A DNA stretch of 64,000 nt from Saccharomonospora glauca K62. GTDB taxonomy: Bacteria > Actinomycetota > Actinomycetes > Mycobacteriales > Pseudonocardiaceae. The stretch is from NCBI RefSeq assembly GCF_000243395.2, contig NZ_CM001484.1, positions 1,036,089 to 1,100,088 on the forward strand, written 5' to 3'. The notes beneath the pieces were generated by a model. It was given only the letters and a program-made list of their open reading frames with translations, was not told the origin of the DNA and ran no database searches. Positions 44,296 through 52,992 of the stretch are shown here, piece after piece. Both the position numbers and the translations under genes were made by a program. Every line of letters starts with the position of its first letter. The first letter of the stretch is position 1.

Positions 44296-46170
44296 GTGAC
44301 CGACACACGCTCGGAGGGCGACGCCGCCCGACGACTGCTGGAACTGCTGGCCGCGGGCGCGAGTGGCGAGGAACTCGCTCGCGTCCCCGCGGACAGCGGC
44401 ACCAGGCAACTGGCCATGGACATCCGGCGAACGCTGGACGCGCACAGCAGGCGGGAGGCGGAGCTCACGGCGCTGTTCGCCACCGCGAGCGACCTGGCGA
44501 GGCTGCGCGACCTCGACGCCGTGCTGCGTTCGATCGTGCGTCGGGCCCGCATGCTGCTGGGCGCGGACGTCTCGTACCTCACGTTGAACGACGACTCCGG
44601 CGACGGCAGCACCTACATGCGGGTCACCGACGGGTCCGCCTCCGCCCTGTTCCAACAACTCCGGCTCGGGGCGGGGGAGGGCCTCGGGGGCCTGGTGGCA
44701 CAGACCGCTCGTCCTTACGCCACTCGCGACTACCCGAACGACGAGCGGTTCGATCACACCGGGCCGATCGACCGTGCGGTGAACGACGAGGGACTCATCG
44801 CGATCCTCGGTGTTCCCCTGTCGCTCGGGGAGCGCGTGATCGGCGTGCTGTTCGCCTCGGAACGGCGACCGCGCTCCTTCTCGCCGGACGAGGTGGCGCT
44901 TTTGTCCTCGTTCGCCGACCACGCCGCCATCGCCATCGACAACGCGCGGTTGATCGAGGAGAGCACGGCGGCGCTCGCGGAGCTGGAGGAGGCCAACAAG
45001 ACCATCAAGGCCCACCACGAGAGTCTGGCCAGGGCGCAGGAGGCGCACGACCGGCTCACCGAACTCGTCCTCGGGGGCGCGGACGTACCCGAGATCGCGG
45101 CCGCGGTGGCGTCGGTGTTGGGCGGCGGCATCGTGGTGTGTGACGCCGACGGCGCGGAACTCGGCCGTTCCGGGGGGAGGCGACCGCCGGTGCGGGCGTT
45201 GTCGCGGGCGATCGCCGCCTCCCGCGCGGCCGGCAAGGCCATCGCCGAGGGCGACATGTGGGTGTGCGCGGTGATGGCGGGACCGCAACTGCTGGGCAGC
45301 ATCACCCTCACCGGTCGTCCCGAGCTGTCCGACGCCGACCGCAGGTTGTTCGAGCGCGCCGGGGTGGTGACCGCCCTGTTGCTGCTGCTGCGCCGGTCGG
45401 CCGCCGAGGCGGAGGACCGGGTGCGGGGTGAGCTCGTGGCCGACCTCCTCACCGCGCCCGAACGCGACCCGGCCACGCTGCTCGACCGAGGACGTCGGTT
45501 GGGAGTGGACCTCACCGCGCCCCACGCCGTGCTGACCCTGCACGCCGAAGGGATCTCGCGGGCCCGGCTGGCCTCGGTGGCCGCCCGCCGTGCGGCGCTG
45601 GCGGGGGTGTTCGCGGAGCAGGTCGTGATGCTCGTGGCCACCGACCGCCCCGGTGAGCTGGCGCGCCGGACGGCCTCCGAACTCACCGCCTCACTGGGAC
45701 GTCCGGTCACCGTGGGCGCGGCCGGTCCCGCGGCGGGACCCACGGAGCTGGCTCGGGCCCACGCCGAGTCGGTGCGCTGTGTGCGTGCCTTGCTGGCCCT
45801 CGGCAGGCACGGGCACGGAGCCGCGCCGGAGGACCTCGGTTTCGTGGGACTCGTGCTGAGCGACCGCACCGACGTCGCGACGTTCGTGCGCTCCACCCTC
45901 GGGCCCGTACTGGACTACGACTCCGCGCGGGGGACCGAACTGCTGCGGACGTTGCGCGCCTACTTCGCCGCCGGGGGCAACCTCACGCGCGCCAAGGACA
46001 GCCTGCACGTCCACGTCAACACGGTCGCCCAGCGGTTGGAACGGATCGGCTCGTTGCTGGGCGCCGACTGGCAGCAGCCGGATCGCGCGCTGGAACTTCA
46101 ACTCGCCCTGCGGCTGCACACGTTGGCCGGTGGGGACCGGTCAGTCCTCGGCGGGATGGCGGGTGAGTAG
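44296..46170 (+). CDS. GAF-domain regulator with PucR-type C-terminal HTH
   Basis: The regulator has 624 residues from GTG 44296. A GAF domain covers about 65-220 (DVSYLTLNDDSG, LIAILGVPLSLGERVIGVLF). A coiled helix (EEANKTIKAHHES) and a second sensor-like region follow. The C-terminal HTH_30 domain, LRAYFAAGGNLTRAKDSLHVHVNTVAQRLERIGSL split over two blocks, is the PucR/CdaR DNA-binding type. Such proteins respond to small carboxylates or purine intermediates. It lies five bases after the transporter and probably activates or represses the dehydrogenase-transporter pair. Its last 30 bp overlap the convergent GntR gene. Confidence 0.85.
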   Translation: MTDTRSEGDAARRLLELLAAGASGEELARVPADSGTRQLAMDIRRTLDAHSRREAELTALFATASDLARLRDLDAVLRSIVRRARMLLGADVSYLTLNDDSGDGSTYMRVTDGSASALFQQLRLGAGEGLGGLVAQTARPYATRDYPNDERFDHTGPIDRAVNDEGLIAILGVPLSLGERVIGVLFASERRPRSFSPDEVALLSSFADHAAIAIDNARLIEESTAALAELEEANKTIKAHHESLARAQEAHDRLTELVLGGADVPEIAAAVASVLGGGIVVCDADGAELGRSGGRRPPVRALSRAIAASRAAGKAIAEGDMWVCAVMAGPQLLGSITLTGRPELSDADRRLFERAGVVTALLLLLRRSAAEAEDRVRGELVADLLTAPERDPATLLDRGRRLGVDLTAPHAVLTLHAEGISRARLASVAARRAALAGVFAEQVVMLVATDRPGELARRTASELTASLGRPVTVGAAGPAAGPTELARAHAESVRCVRALLALGRHGHGAAPEDLGFVGLVLSDRTDVATFVRSTLGPVLDYDSARGTELLRTLRAYFAAGGNLTRAKDSLHVHVNTVAQRLERIGSLLGADWQQPDRALELQLALRLHTLAGGDRSVLGGMAGE

Positions 46171-46821
46171 ACCGTCCAGGAATTCGCGGGCGTGCCGGGC
46201 CGCGCGCTCGGGATCGCGCTCGGCGATCGCGGTGACGATGTTCCGGTGGTCGGCGGGTTCCGGGGTCTTCTCCTCGAGACGTACCGTGGTCGCGACGCAG
46301 GAGGTCACCAGCTCCGCCATCCCCCGGTAGAGCTCAAGGAGCGCGTTGTTGTGCGCCGCCTCGACCATCGCCACGTGGAACTCGGTGTCGACACGGGCGA
46401 AGGCGTCCTCGTCGCCGTTCGCCCACACGCGGTCGCGTTCGTCGAGCAGTCTCGCCAACGCGGCGAGGTCGTCGTCCGTGCGTTCCGTCGCGGCCAGCCG
46501 GGCCGCCTCCACCTCCAGGGCCCGACGCACCTGCAGGGCCTCCCGTAACCGGGAGCCGCACAGTCTGCGCAGTGCTCCGGAGACCTCGCTGGTGGCCCTG
46601 ACGTAGGTGCCGTCACCCTGCCGCACCTCCAGCAGACCGTTGTGCGCGAGCGCGCGGACCGCCTCGCGCACGGTGTTACGACCCACGCCCAACGTCGCCG
46701 CGAGTTCCGGCTCGGTGGGTATCCGTTCCCCGAGCGCCCATTCCCCCCGGCGCACCGCGTCGCGCAGCTGCTCGATGACCTGGTCGACAAGCCCCGCCCG
46801 ACGAGGGGAGGACAACGGCAT
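46141..46821 (-). CDS. GntR family regulator with FCD (FadR-type) domain
   Basis: The 226-residue protein has the winged HTH at about 10-75 (GEWALGERIPTEPELAATLGVGRNTVREAV in two blocks). The FCD ligand domain follows (about 85-215), with FHVAMVEAAHNN as the metal and ligand helix and a DHRNIVTAI motif. FCD regulators sense carboxylates or long-chain acyl-CoA. It is divergent from a CynX-type transporter 49 bp away, the usual target position for such a regulator. It also overlaps the tail of the GAF/PucR gene by 30 bp in the opposite direction. Confidence 0.88.
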   Translation of the reverse strand: MPLSSPRRAGLVDQVIEQLRDAVRRGEWALGERIPTEPELAATLGVGRNTVREAVRALAHNGLLEVRQGDGTYVRATSEVSGALRRLCGSRLREALQVRRALEVEAARLAATERTDDDLAALARLLDERDRVWANGDEDAFARVDTEFHVAMVEAAHNNALLELYRGMAELVTSCVATTVRLEEKTPEPADHRNIVTAIAERDPERAARHAREFLDGLLTRHPAED

Positions 46822-46870
46822 GTAAACATCCTTTCAGCCGATCATCCTATGAATTGCTAGAGTAACCGAC

Positions 46871-48124
46871 ATGTCGATCGATCGCGAGGTATCCGTGCAA
46901 GACACGACGAGCTCCGAGGGGCCCGAGCCGGGAGCCGATTCGGTCGATCGCACGAGCCTCGCGCTCGGTGGTGGACTCCTGGCCGTCGCCGTGGTGCTGG
47001 CGGCGCTCAATCTCAGGCCCGCCATCACGTCGGTGGGGTCGGTGCTCGACGAGATGCGCGACGGCCTCGGCGCCTCCAACACCTGGGCCGGTGCGCTGAC
47101 CACATTGCCCGGTTTGTGCTTCGCTCTCGCCGGCCTCGCCGCGCCGCGGCTGGCTCGGCGGATCGGCCTGCGGGCCGCCGTCGCCACGGCGTTGCTCGCG
47201 CTGGGGATCGGCACGGTCCTACGGGTGCTGGCGGGCCCGTTCGTGGTGCTCGGGGGCACGCTGGTGGCCTGCACGGGCATCGCGTTGGCCAACGTGCTCA
47301 TCCCCGTGGTGGTCAAGGCGTCGTTCGCCGCCAGGGTGGGGTTGGTGACCGGGGTCTACACCGCCGCGATGCAGCTCGGCGGTGCTCTGGGGTCGTCGGT
47401 GACGCCCCCGATGGAAGGGGCCTTCGGAGGCTGGCGAGCCGCGTTGGGGAGCTGGGCAGTCCTCGCGGTCGGAGCCCTGATCGTGTGGCTGATCGCGACC
47501 ACGAACGCCTCGGGGCTGCGGAGCCGGGGCGCCACGGAGGAGTCCGAGGGCGGGCGCCGTTCGCTGTTGCGAGTGCCGTTGGCCTGGGTCGTCACCGCCT
47601 TCTTCGGTTGCCAGTCGTGTCTCGCCTACATCGTCATGGGCTGGTTGCCTCAGGTGCTCATGGACGCCGGTGTCAGCCGGGGAACGGCGGGGCTGCTGCT
47701 CGGACTGGTGTCCCTGCTGGGGTTGTCCGTGAGCCTGACCATCCCCGCCGTCGCCGCCCGCAGCGGAAGCCAGAGCGGCTGGATCGTGTCGCTCAGCCTG
47801 CTCGGCGGCGCGGGTGTCCTCGGGCTGTTGTTCGCGCCGTCGGCCTCCCCCGTGCTCTGGTCGGTGCTGATCGGGTTCGGGATGAGCGTGTTCTCCCTCG
47901 CCCTGACCACCATCGCGTTGCGTGCCAGGAACAGCGCCGACACTGCAGCCCTGTCCGGGATGTCCCAGGGCTTTGGCTACCTTCTGGCCGCCGCGGGACC
48001 GTTTTTGTTCGGACTGCTGCACGATCTCACCGGCGGCTGGACCGTGCCGTTCGTCTTCCTGTTCGTCGTGGTGGTCTTCCAGGTCGTCTTCGGCTACCTC
48101 GCCGGACGCCCCCGCTACGTCTGA
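46871..48124 (+). CDS. MFS transporter, CynX/NimT family
   Basis: This membrane protein of 417 residues has twelve helices after a 28-residue polar N-terminus. NLRPAITSVGSVLDE in the first loop and FGCQSCLAYIVMGWLPQVL in the central loop are characteristic of the CynX/NimT subfamily, which includes cyanate and nitroimidazole transporters. No cyanase gene is near. The likely regulator is the divergent GntR/FCD gene. The stop is five bases from that of the mycothione reductase gene, which is on the other strand. Confidence 0.86.
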   Translation: MSIDREVSVQDTTSSEGPEPGADSVDRTSLALGGGLLAVAVVLAALNLRPAITSVGSVLDEMRDGLGASNTWAGALTTLPGLCFALAGLAAPRLARRIGLRAAVATALLALGIGTVLRVLAGPFVVLGGTLVACTGIALANVLIPVVVKASFAARVGLVTGVYTAAMQLGGALGSSVTPPMEGAFGGWRAALGSWAVLAVGALIVWLIATTNASGLRSRGATEESEGGRRSLLRVPLAWVVTAFFGCQSCLAYIVMGWLPQVLMDAGVSRGTAGLLLGLVSLLGLSVSLTIPAVAARSGSQSGWIVSLSLLGGAGVLGLLFAPSASPVLWSVLIGFGMSVFSLALTTIALRARNSADTAALSGMSQGFGYLLAAAGPFLFGLLHDLTGGWTVPFVFLFVVVVFQVVFGYLAGRPRYV

Positions 48125-48128
48125 CGGC

Positions 48129-49520
48129 TCAGTCGTCCAGCGGCAACGCCAGCAACGCGTTCTCGACGAGTTCCGGCATCGCGGGGTGGATCCAGTACTG
48201 GCCGCGGGCCATCGAGGCGGCGTCGAGCCCGAAACTCATGGCCTGGATGAGCGGCTGGATCAGCGTCGGGGCCTGCGCACCGATGATGTGCGCGCCGAGC
48301 AGCTGCCCGGTGCTCGGGTCGGCGAGCAGCTTCGCGAAGCCGGTCTCGTCCTCCATCGCCCAGCCGTAGGCGATCCCGGCGTACTCCTGGGTGGCGGTCA
48401 CGTAGCGGAGGCCGCGGGCGGCGGCGTCGCGCTCGGTCAGGCCGACGGACGCGATCTGGGGCGAGGTGAACACCGCGTGCGGAACGAAGCGGTGGTCGGA
48501 GGCCACGGGGTCGTCGGGGTGTAGAAGGTTGTGCTGCACGACTCGGGCCTCGTGGTTGGCGACGTGCTTCAGCTCGTACGGCGACGACAAGTCGCCGAGC
48601 GCGTAGATGCCGTCCACCTCCGTGCGCTGGTACTCGTCCACGACGACGTGTCCACTGGGGAGGGTGGAGATGCCGGTGGCGGCGACGTCGAGGAGGTCCG
48701 AGTTCGGCCTGCGTCCCGTGGCGACGAGCAGCAGGTCACCTTCGACGGTCTCGGCTCCGCCGGGACCCTCCAGGTCGAGCGCCACTCCCTCGGGCGTGCG
48801 GCGGGCCTTCACCGCGCGTCGGTTCAGCCGTACGTCGAAGCGACGGGAGGCGAGTTCGGTGAACCGGCGGCTGATGTCCTCGTCCTCCCGGCGCAGGAGC
48901 GCGCCCGAACGGGCCACGACGGTGACGTCGACGCCGAACGACGCGAACACGTGGGCGAACTCGGCGCTGACGAACCCGCTGCCCAGGATCACGACGCGGC
49001 GCGGCAGCTCGTCGATGCGCATCACGGTGTCGGACGTGTGGTAGTCGACGTCGGCCAGTCCGGGGATCTCGGGCACGGTGGCCCTGCCCCCGGCCGCCAG
49101 GACGAACTGATCGGCCGTCAGTGTCTCCTCGCCGTCGGCCAGGCGCACGGTGAGCTTCTTGTACCCGGTGAAGCGAGCCTCGCCCTCGTACACGGTGACG
49201 TTCGCGTTGTCCTCGTGCTCGATGCGGTATCGCCGGCCGCCCTCGGCGATGGCGTCGATACGACCGAAGATCCGGTCCCGGATCTCGCGCCACCGCACGT
49301 TGCGAAGCTCCAGGTCGACCCCGAGGCGACCGGCGGGCGCTGGGGAGGAGGCCAGGTCGGCGGGGTGGACGAACATCTTCGTGGGGATACAACCCACGTT
49401 CAGGCACGTGCCGCCGAACACCCCCTTCTCCACGATCGCGACTTTCCGGTCGGCGAAGCGGGCGTCGAGGATCGAGTTGCCCGATCCCGTTCCGACGATG
49501 ACGAGGTCGTAGTGGGGCAC
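48129..49520 (-). CDS. mtr: Mycothione reductase
   Basis: The FAD disulfide reductase has 463 residues from GTG 49520. The start is supported by [12 protein letters not shown], the N-terminus of known Mtr proteins, and by a GAAAGG site. It shows [13 protein letters not shown] with the redox Cys pair, a central NAD(P) site [17 protein letters not shown], and the C-terminal [13 protein letters not shown] His-Glu pair. It reduces mycothiol disulfide with NADPH in the cytosol, keeping the actinomycete thiol pool reduced. M. tuberculosis Rv2855 is in the same synteny block. Presence of this gene supports the actinomycete assignment. Confidence 0.93.
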   Translation of the reverse strand: MPHYDLVIVGTGSGNSILDARFADRKVAIVEKGVFGGTCLNVGCIPTKMFVHPADLASSPAPAGRLGVDLELRNVRWREIRDRIFGRIDAIAEGGRRYRIEHEDNANVTVYEGEARFTGYKKLTVRLADGEETLTADQFVLAAGGRATVPEIPGLADVDYHTSDTVMRIDELPRRVVILGSGFVSAEFAHVFASFGVDVTVVARSGALLRREDEDISRRFTELASRRFDVRLNRRAVKARRTPEGVALDLEGPGGAETVEGDLLLVATGRRPNSDLLDVAATGISTLPSGHVVVDEYQRTEVDGIYALGDLSSPYELKHVANHEARVVQHNLLHPDDPVASDHRFVPHAVFTSPQIASVGLTERDAAARGLRYVTATQEYAGIAYGWAMEDETGFAKLLADPSTGQLLGAHIIGAQAPTLIQPLIQAMSFGLDAASMARGQYWIHPAMPELVENALLALPLDD

Positions 49521-49766
49521 GGCAGCACCTTTCACGGTCGGCACGACGACGTGGCCGGGGTTCGGCCACGCCCTTGGGCTCGAACGGGGAAGCCGCCCGC
49601 ATTGTTCCCGTTCCCCGGTGTGACGCCGAGGTGGGGACCGGAAGGCGAGGTCCCCGCCTCGTGTGGTTCTCGCGGGGTTCGTGGCAATCCACCCCTTTCA
49701 GTGACAGCACGTGACGGGTCTTGGACCTAGGGTGGTTGTGTTGTGCGACAGGAGGGGAGAGCCAGC

Positions 49767-50552
49767 GTGTTCACGAACATCCGACGCCGACTCGGAGTGA
49801 CCTTGGCGGTGCTGACCGGGGCGGTGTGCGCGTCGGCCGGTCACGCGGCCGGGATGCAGCCCGTCGTCGGCGGCGACTCGGCGTCCATAGAGGACTATCC
49901 GTACGCCGTGTACCTCGTCGACGGCCGAGGCAACCAGTACTGCGGCGGCACGGTGATCTCGGAGACCGAGGTCCTCACCGCCGCTCATTGCGCGCTCGCC
50001 GTGCGACAGGCCGACATCGGGGTGGTCGTGGGCCGCGAGCGCACGGCTTCGAACCGGGGCACGGAGGTCGGCGTCGACGACGTGTGGGTGGCGCCGGGAT
50101 ACAGCGACCCGCTCTCCGGCGACGACATCGCCGTGCTCACGTTGTCGGAGCCGGTGTCCGCGTCTCCCGCACGGTTGCCGAGGAGCTCCGACGACCACCT
50201 GTACGAGCCGGGAACCATGGCCACCGTCGTGGGGTGGGGGCGGCTGTTCGAGAACGGTCCCAAGCCCGGTTCCCTGCGCGCCGCCGAGGTCCCGTTGGTC
50301 TCGGACAGCGAGTGCGCGCGGGTGTTCCGCTCGTTCGACGCGGACACGATGGTGTGCGCCGGATACGACTCGGGTGGCATCGACGCCTGCCAGGGCGACT
50401 CCGGTGGTCCGTTGCTGGTGGGCGACGTCGTCATCGGCATCGTGTCGTGGGGCGACGGGTGCGCCAAGCCCGAGACGCCCGGTGTCTACACGCGGGTGTC
50501 GACCTACACCGACGACATCAGGGCCGACCTGGTACGCAATACGGGTGACTGA
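49767..50552 (+). CDS. Secreted trypsin-like serine protease (S1 family)
   Basis: The protein has about 261 residues. A signal peptide (about 1-29, RRRLGVTLAVLTGAVCASAGHA) is followed by a short propeptide and the mature start VVGGDSASIEDYPYAV, in which VVGG fits trypsin activation. The triad is His in LTAAHC, Asp in GDDIAVL and Ser in CQGDSGGP. SWGDGCAKP and TRVSTY close the fold. Cys residues allow disulfide bonds, as in exported proteases. Two starts are possible; GTG 49767 follows GGAGGGG. Its last eight bases overlap the acetyltransferase gene. Confidence 0.9.
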   Translation: MFTNIRRRLGVTLAVLTGAVCASAGHAAGMQPVVGGDSASIEDYPYAVYLVDGRGNQYCGGTVISETEVLTAAHCALAVRQADIGVVVGRERTASNRGTEVGVDDVWVAPGYSDPLSGDDIAVLTLSEPVSASPARLPRSSDDHLYEPGTMATVVGWGRLFENGPKPGSLRAAEVPLVSDSECARVFRSFDADTMVCAGYDSGGIDACQGDSGGPLLVGDVVIGIVSWGDGCAKPETPGVYTRVSTYTDDIRADLVRNTGD

Positions 50553-51012
50553 TCCCGCTGTCTCCCGTCGTCCCGAGCAACTCTCCATCGCCGTCCGCTC
50601 CGGCACCGAGCTGACCTCGGCCGAGCTCTACGCGTTGTTGCGGTTGCGGGTGGACGTCTTCGTGGTCGAACAGGAATGCCCGTACCCGGAACTCGACGGA
50701 AGGGACCTGCTTCCGGACACCCGTCATGTGTGGGCCACGACGTCCGACGACCGGGTCGCGGGGTGTCTGCGGGTCCTGGCCGAGGAAGGCGGCGTCCAGC
50801 GGATCGGGCGGGTGTGCACGGCCCGGTTCGCGCGTGGCACCGGTGTGGGGGCCGTGCTGATGCGCGAGGCGCTGGAGTTGATCGGCGACACGGAGTCCGT
50901 GCTCGACGCCCAGACGTACGCGACGGGCTTCTACGAGCGCTTCGGCTTCCGGCCCGAAGGGGAGGAGTTCCTGGAGGACGGCATCCCGCACGTGACGATG
51001 CGCCGTCGCTGA
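50545..51012 (+). CDS. ElaA-type GNAT acetyltransferase
   Basis: The protein has 155 residues and a GNAT fold. LYALLRLRVDVFVVEQECPYPELDG in two blocks is diagnostic of the ElaA subfamily. The acetyl-CoA loop RVCTARFARGTGVGAVLM and a YATGFYERFGFRPEGEEFLEDGIPH end in two blocks follow. Substrates of ElaA are not known. It starts at GTG 50545, inside the last codons of the trypsin-like protease, with an eight-base overlap in another frame. The two are therefore probably co-translated although they act in different compartments. Confidence 0.88.
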   Translation: MTDPAVSRRPEQLSIAVRSGTELTSAELYALLRLRVDVFVVEQECPYPELDGRDLLPDTRHVWATTSDDRVAGCLRVLAEEGGVQRIGRVCTARFARGTGVGAVLMREALELIGDTESVLDAQTYATGFYERFGFRPEGEEFLEDGIPHVTMRRR

Positions 51013-51021
51013 CGGACCTCG

Positions 51022-52209
51022 TCAGCGACGGGCGCTCGGCGGGGCGGTCTCGGTGAGGACCGTGACCGCGCGGTCGAGCTCCGGCTCGGAGAGGTCGGCT
51101 TTCGCGGTCAGGCGAAGACGGGCCACGCCGTCGGGCACCGACGGCGGGCGGAAACACCCGACGTCCACGCCCCTCTCCGCGCAGCGAGCCGCCCAGGCCG
51201 CGGCCTCGTCCGCGGACGGGGCGCGCACCGACACCACGGCCGCCTCGGGTGCGCTCACCCCGAACCCGGCGTCCGTCAACCGGTCGGCCAGCTCGCGTGC
51301 TCGGGTGCGGACACGCTCGGCCAGCTCCGGTTCGTCGCGCAGCACGCGCAGGGCCGCGAGGGCGGCCGCCGCGCTCGCGGGGGCGAGTGCCGTGTCGAAG
51401 ATGAAGCTCCGAGCCGTGTTCACCAGGTGCTTGATCACTCGCCGAGGTCCGAGGACGGCACCGCCCTGCGCCCCCAACGACTTCGACAGCGTCACGGTGG
51501 TGACGACGTCGGGCTCTCCGGCGAGCCCCGCCGCGTGCACGGCGCCCCGCCCGCCGTCCCCGAGAACCCCGAGGCCGTGGGCGTCGTCCACGAGCAGGGC
51601 CGCGGAGTGCCGTCGGCACGCGGCCGACAGCTCGCGCAGCGGAGCCAGATCGCCGTCCACGGAGAACACCGAGTCGGTGACCACGAGGGCGCGCTGCTTG
51701 CGTCGGGTCGCGAGCGCGTGCTCGACCGCTCCGGGGTTGTTGTGCTCCACCACGGCGAGGTCAGCGCGGGACAGCCGGCAGCCCTCGACCAGGGACGCAT
51801 GGATGTAGGAGTCGGTGACGATGGCCGCCTCCTTGCCGGTCAGCGCCGTCACGGCACCGAGATTGGCGGCGAATCCCGACGAGAACACCAGGGCCGCCTG
51901 TGCGCCGCAGAACCGGGCCAGTTCGTACTCCAGCTCGGCGTGGACCTCGGTCGACCCGGTCACCAGCCGCGAGCCCGTCGCCCCGGCTCCCCACTTCAAC
52001 GCCGCGGCGGCGGCCGCCCCGGCGACCCGCTTGTCGCGGGCGAGACCGAGGTAGTCGTTGCCCGCGAGATCGAGCCGCTTCGACTCGGCCGGGCGCGAGG
52101 TCAGCGTGCGGACCAAGCCCGCGTCGGCGCGTCGTGCCGCGGCGTCGTCGAGCCAGTCGAAAACGTGCTCCGGAGGCGTTGCCGAGCGGGTTGAGCCTGG
52201 TGCGTTCAC
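51022..52209 (-). CDS. bioF: 8-amino-7-oxononanoate synthase family enzyme
   Basis: The PLP-dependent enzyme has 395 residues. It shows LDLAGNDYLGLA, GAGATGSRLVTGSTEVHAELE, DDAHGLGVLG and TVTLSKSLGAQGGA, the last with the Schiff-base Lys. This is the alpha-oxoamine synthase family; similarity in the opening and the GSRLVTG block favours BioF, which condenses pimeloyl thioester with alanine in biotin synthesis. bioA, bioB and bioD are not adjacent, so the exact substrate is less certain. It is divergent from the PIG-L gene with 41 bp between starts. Confidence 0.83.
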   Translation of the reverse strand: MNAPGSTRSATPPEHVFDWLDDAAARRADAGLVRTLTSRPAESKRLDLAGNDYLGLARDKRVAGAAAAAALKWGAGATGSRLVTGSTEVHAELEYELARFCGAQAALVFSSGFAANLGAVTALTGKEAAIVTDSYIHASLVEGCRLSRADLAVVEHNNPGAVEHALATRRKQRALVVTDSVFSVDGDLAPLRELSAACRRHSAALLVDDAHGLGVLGDGGRGAVHAAGLAGEPDVVTTVTLSKSLGAQGGAVLGPRRVIKHLVNTARSFIFDTALAPASAAAALAALRVLRDEPELAERVRTRARELADRLTDAGFGVSAPEAAVVSVRAPSADEAAAWAARCAERGVDVGCFRPPSVPDGVARLRLTAKADLSEPELDRAVTVLTETAPPSARR

Positions 52210-52250
52210 GCTGGCAGTCTCGCATTGAACGGGAGTTGAGGAGGGACAGG

Positions 52251-52985
52251 GTGAGCGACGACGCGCGGCGGCTACTGCCGATGCCCGAGGACTGGCGGCG
52301 GGCGTTGGCGGTGGTGGCTCATCCCGACGACATGGAGTACGGCTGCGCCGGAGCCGTCGCCGGATGGACGGCCGAGGGGCGCGAGGTGTCGTACCTGTTG
52401 GCCACCCGAGGAGAGGCCGGCATCGACCACATGCCCCCGGAGGAGGCCGAGGTGGTGCGCGAGCGGGAGCAGATCGCCAGCGCCCGCGTGGTCGGGGTCG
52501 AGCGGGTGGAGTTCCTCGACCACCCGGACGGCGTGATCGAGTACGGCCTGGAACTGCGCCGTGACATCGCCGCGGCGATCCGCAAGCACCGGCCCGAACT
52601 CGTGGTGATCATCAACCACCGGGACACGTGGTCGGGAGGCGGCCTCAACATGGCCGACCACCGGCACGTGGGCCAGGCCACCCTCGACGCGATCCGGGAC
52701 GCCGGGAACCGCTGGGTGTTCCAGGATCTGCTCGCCGGTGGGCTTCACCCGTGGCAGGGAGTCCGGTGGGTGGCGGTGGCGGCCTCACCGATGGCCACGC
52801 ACGCGGTGGACATCACCTCGACGTTCGAACGTGCGGTGGAGTCCCTGCTGTGCCACCGCGCCTACCTGGAGGGACTCGGGCAGACCGAGGAAGACGCGCG
52901 TCGGTTCCTGCGCGAGTACGCCGAGGCGTGCGGCCGTCGTTTCGGTGGCGTACTCGCCACGGATTTCGAACTCATCACCCTGTGA
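52251..52985 (+). CDS. PIG-L family LmbE-like deacetylase
   Basis: The protein has 244 residues from GTG 52251, with GAGGAGGG just upstream. The zinc motif AHPDDMEYG (about 23-31) and the downstream His in NMADHRHVG mark the PIG-L/LmbE family. Related actinomycete enzymes include MshB and Mca of mycothiol metabolism, but this one is shorter and not a clear match to either. The target is likely an N-acetylated sugar or similar. The next gene, a DEAD-box helicase, is convergent. Confidence 0.85.
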   Translation: MSDDARRLLPMPEDWRRALAVVAHPDDMEYGCAGAVAGWTAEGREVSYLLATRGEAGIDHMPPEEAEVVREREQIASARVVGVERVEFLDHPDGVIEYGLELRRDIAAAIRKHRPELVVIINHRDTWSGGGLNMADHRHVGQATLDAIRDAGNRWVFQDLLAGGLHPWQGVRWVAVAASPMATHAVDITSTFERAVESLLCHRAYLEGLGQTEEDARRFLREYAEACGRRFGGVLATDFELITL

Positions 52986-52992
52986 ACCCGCG

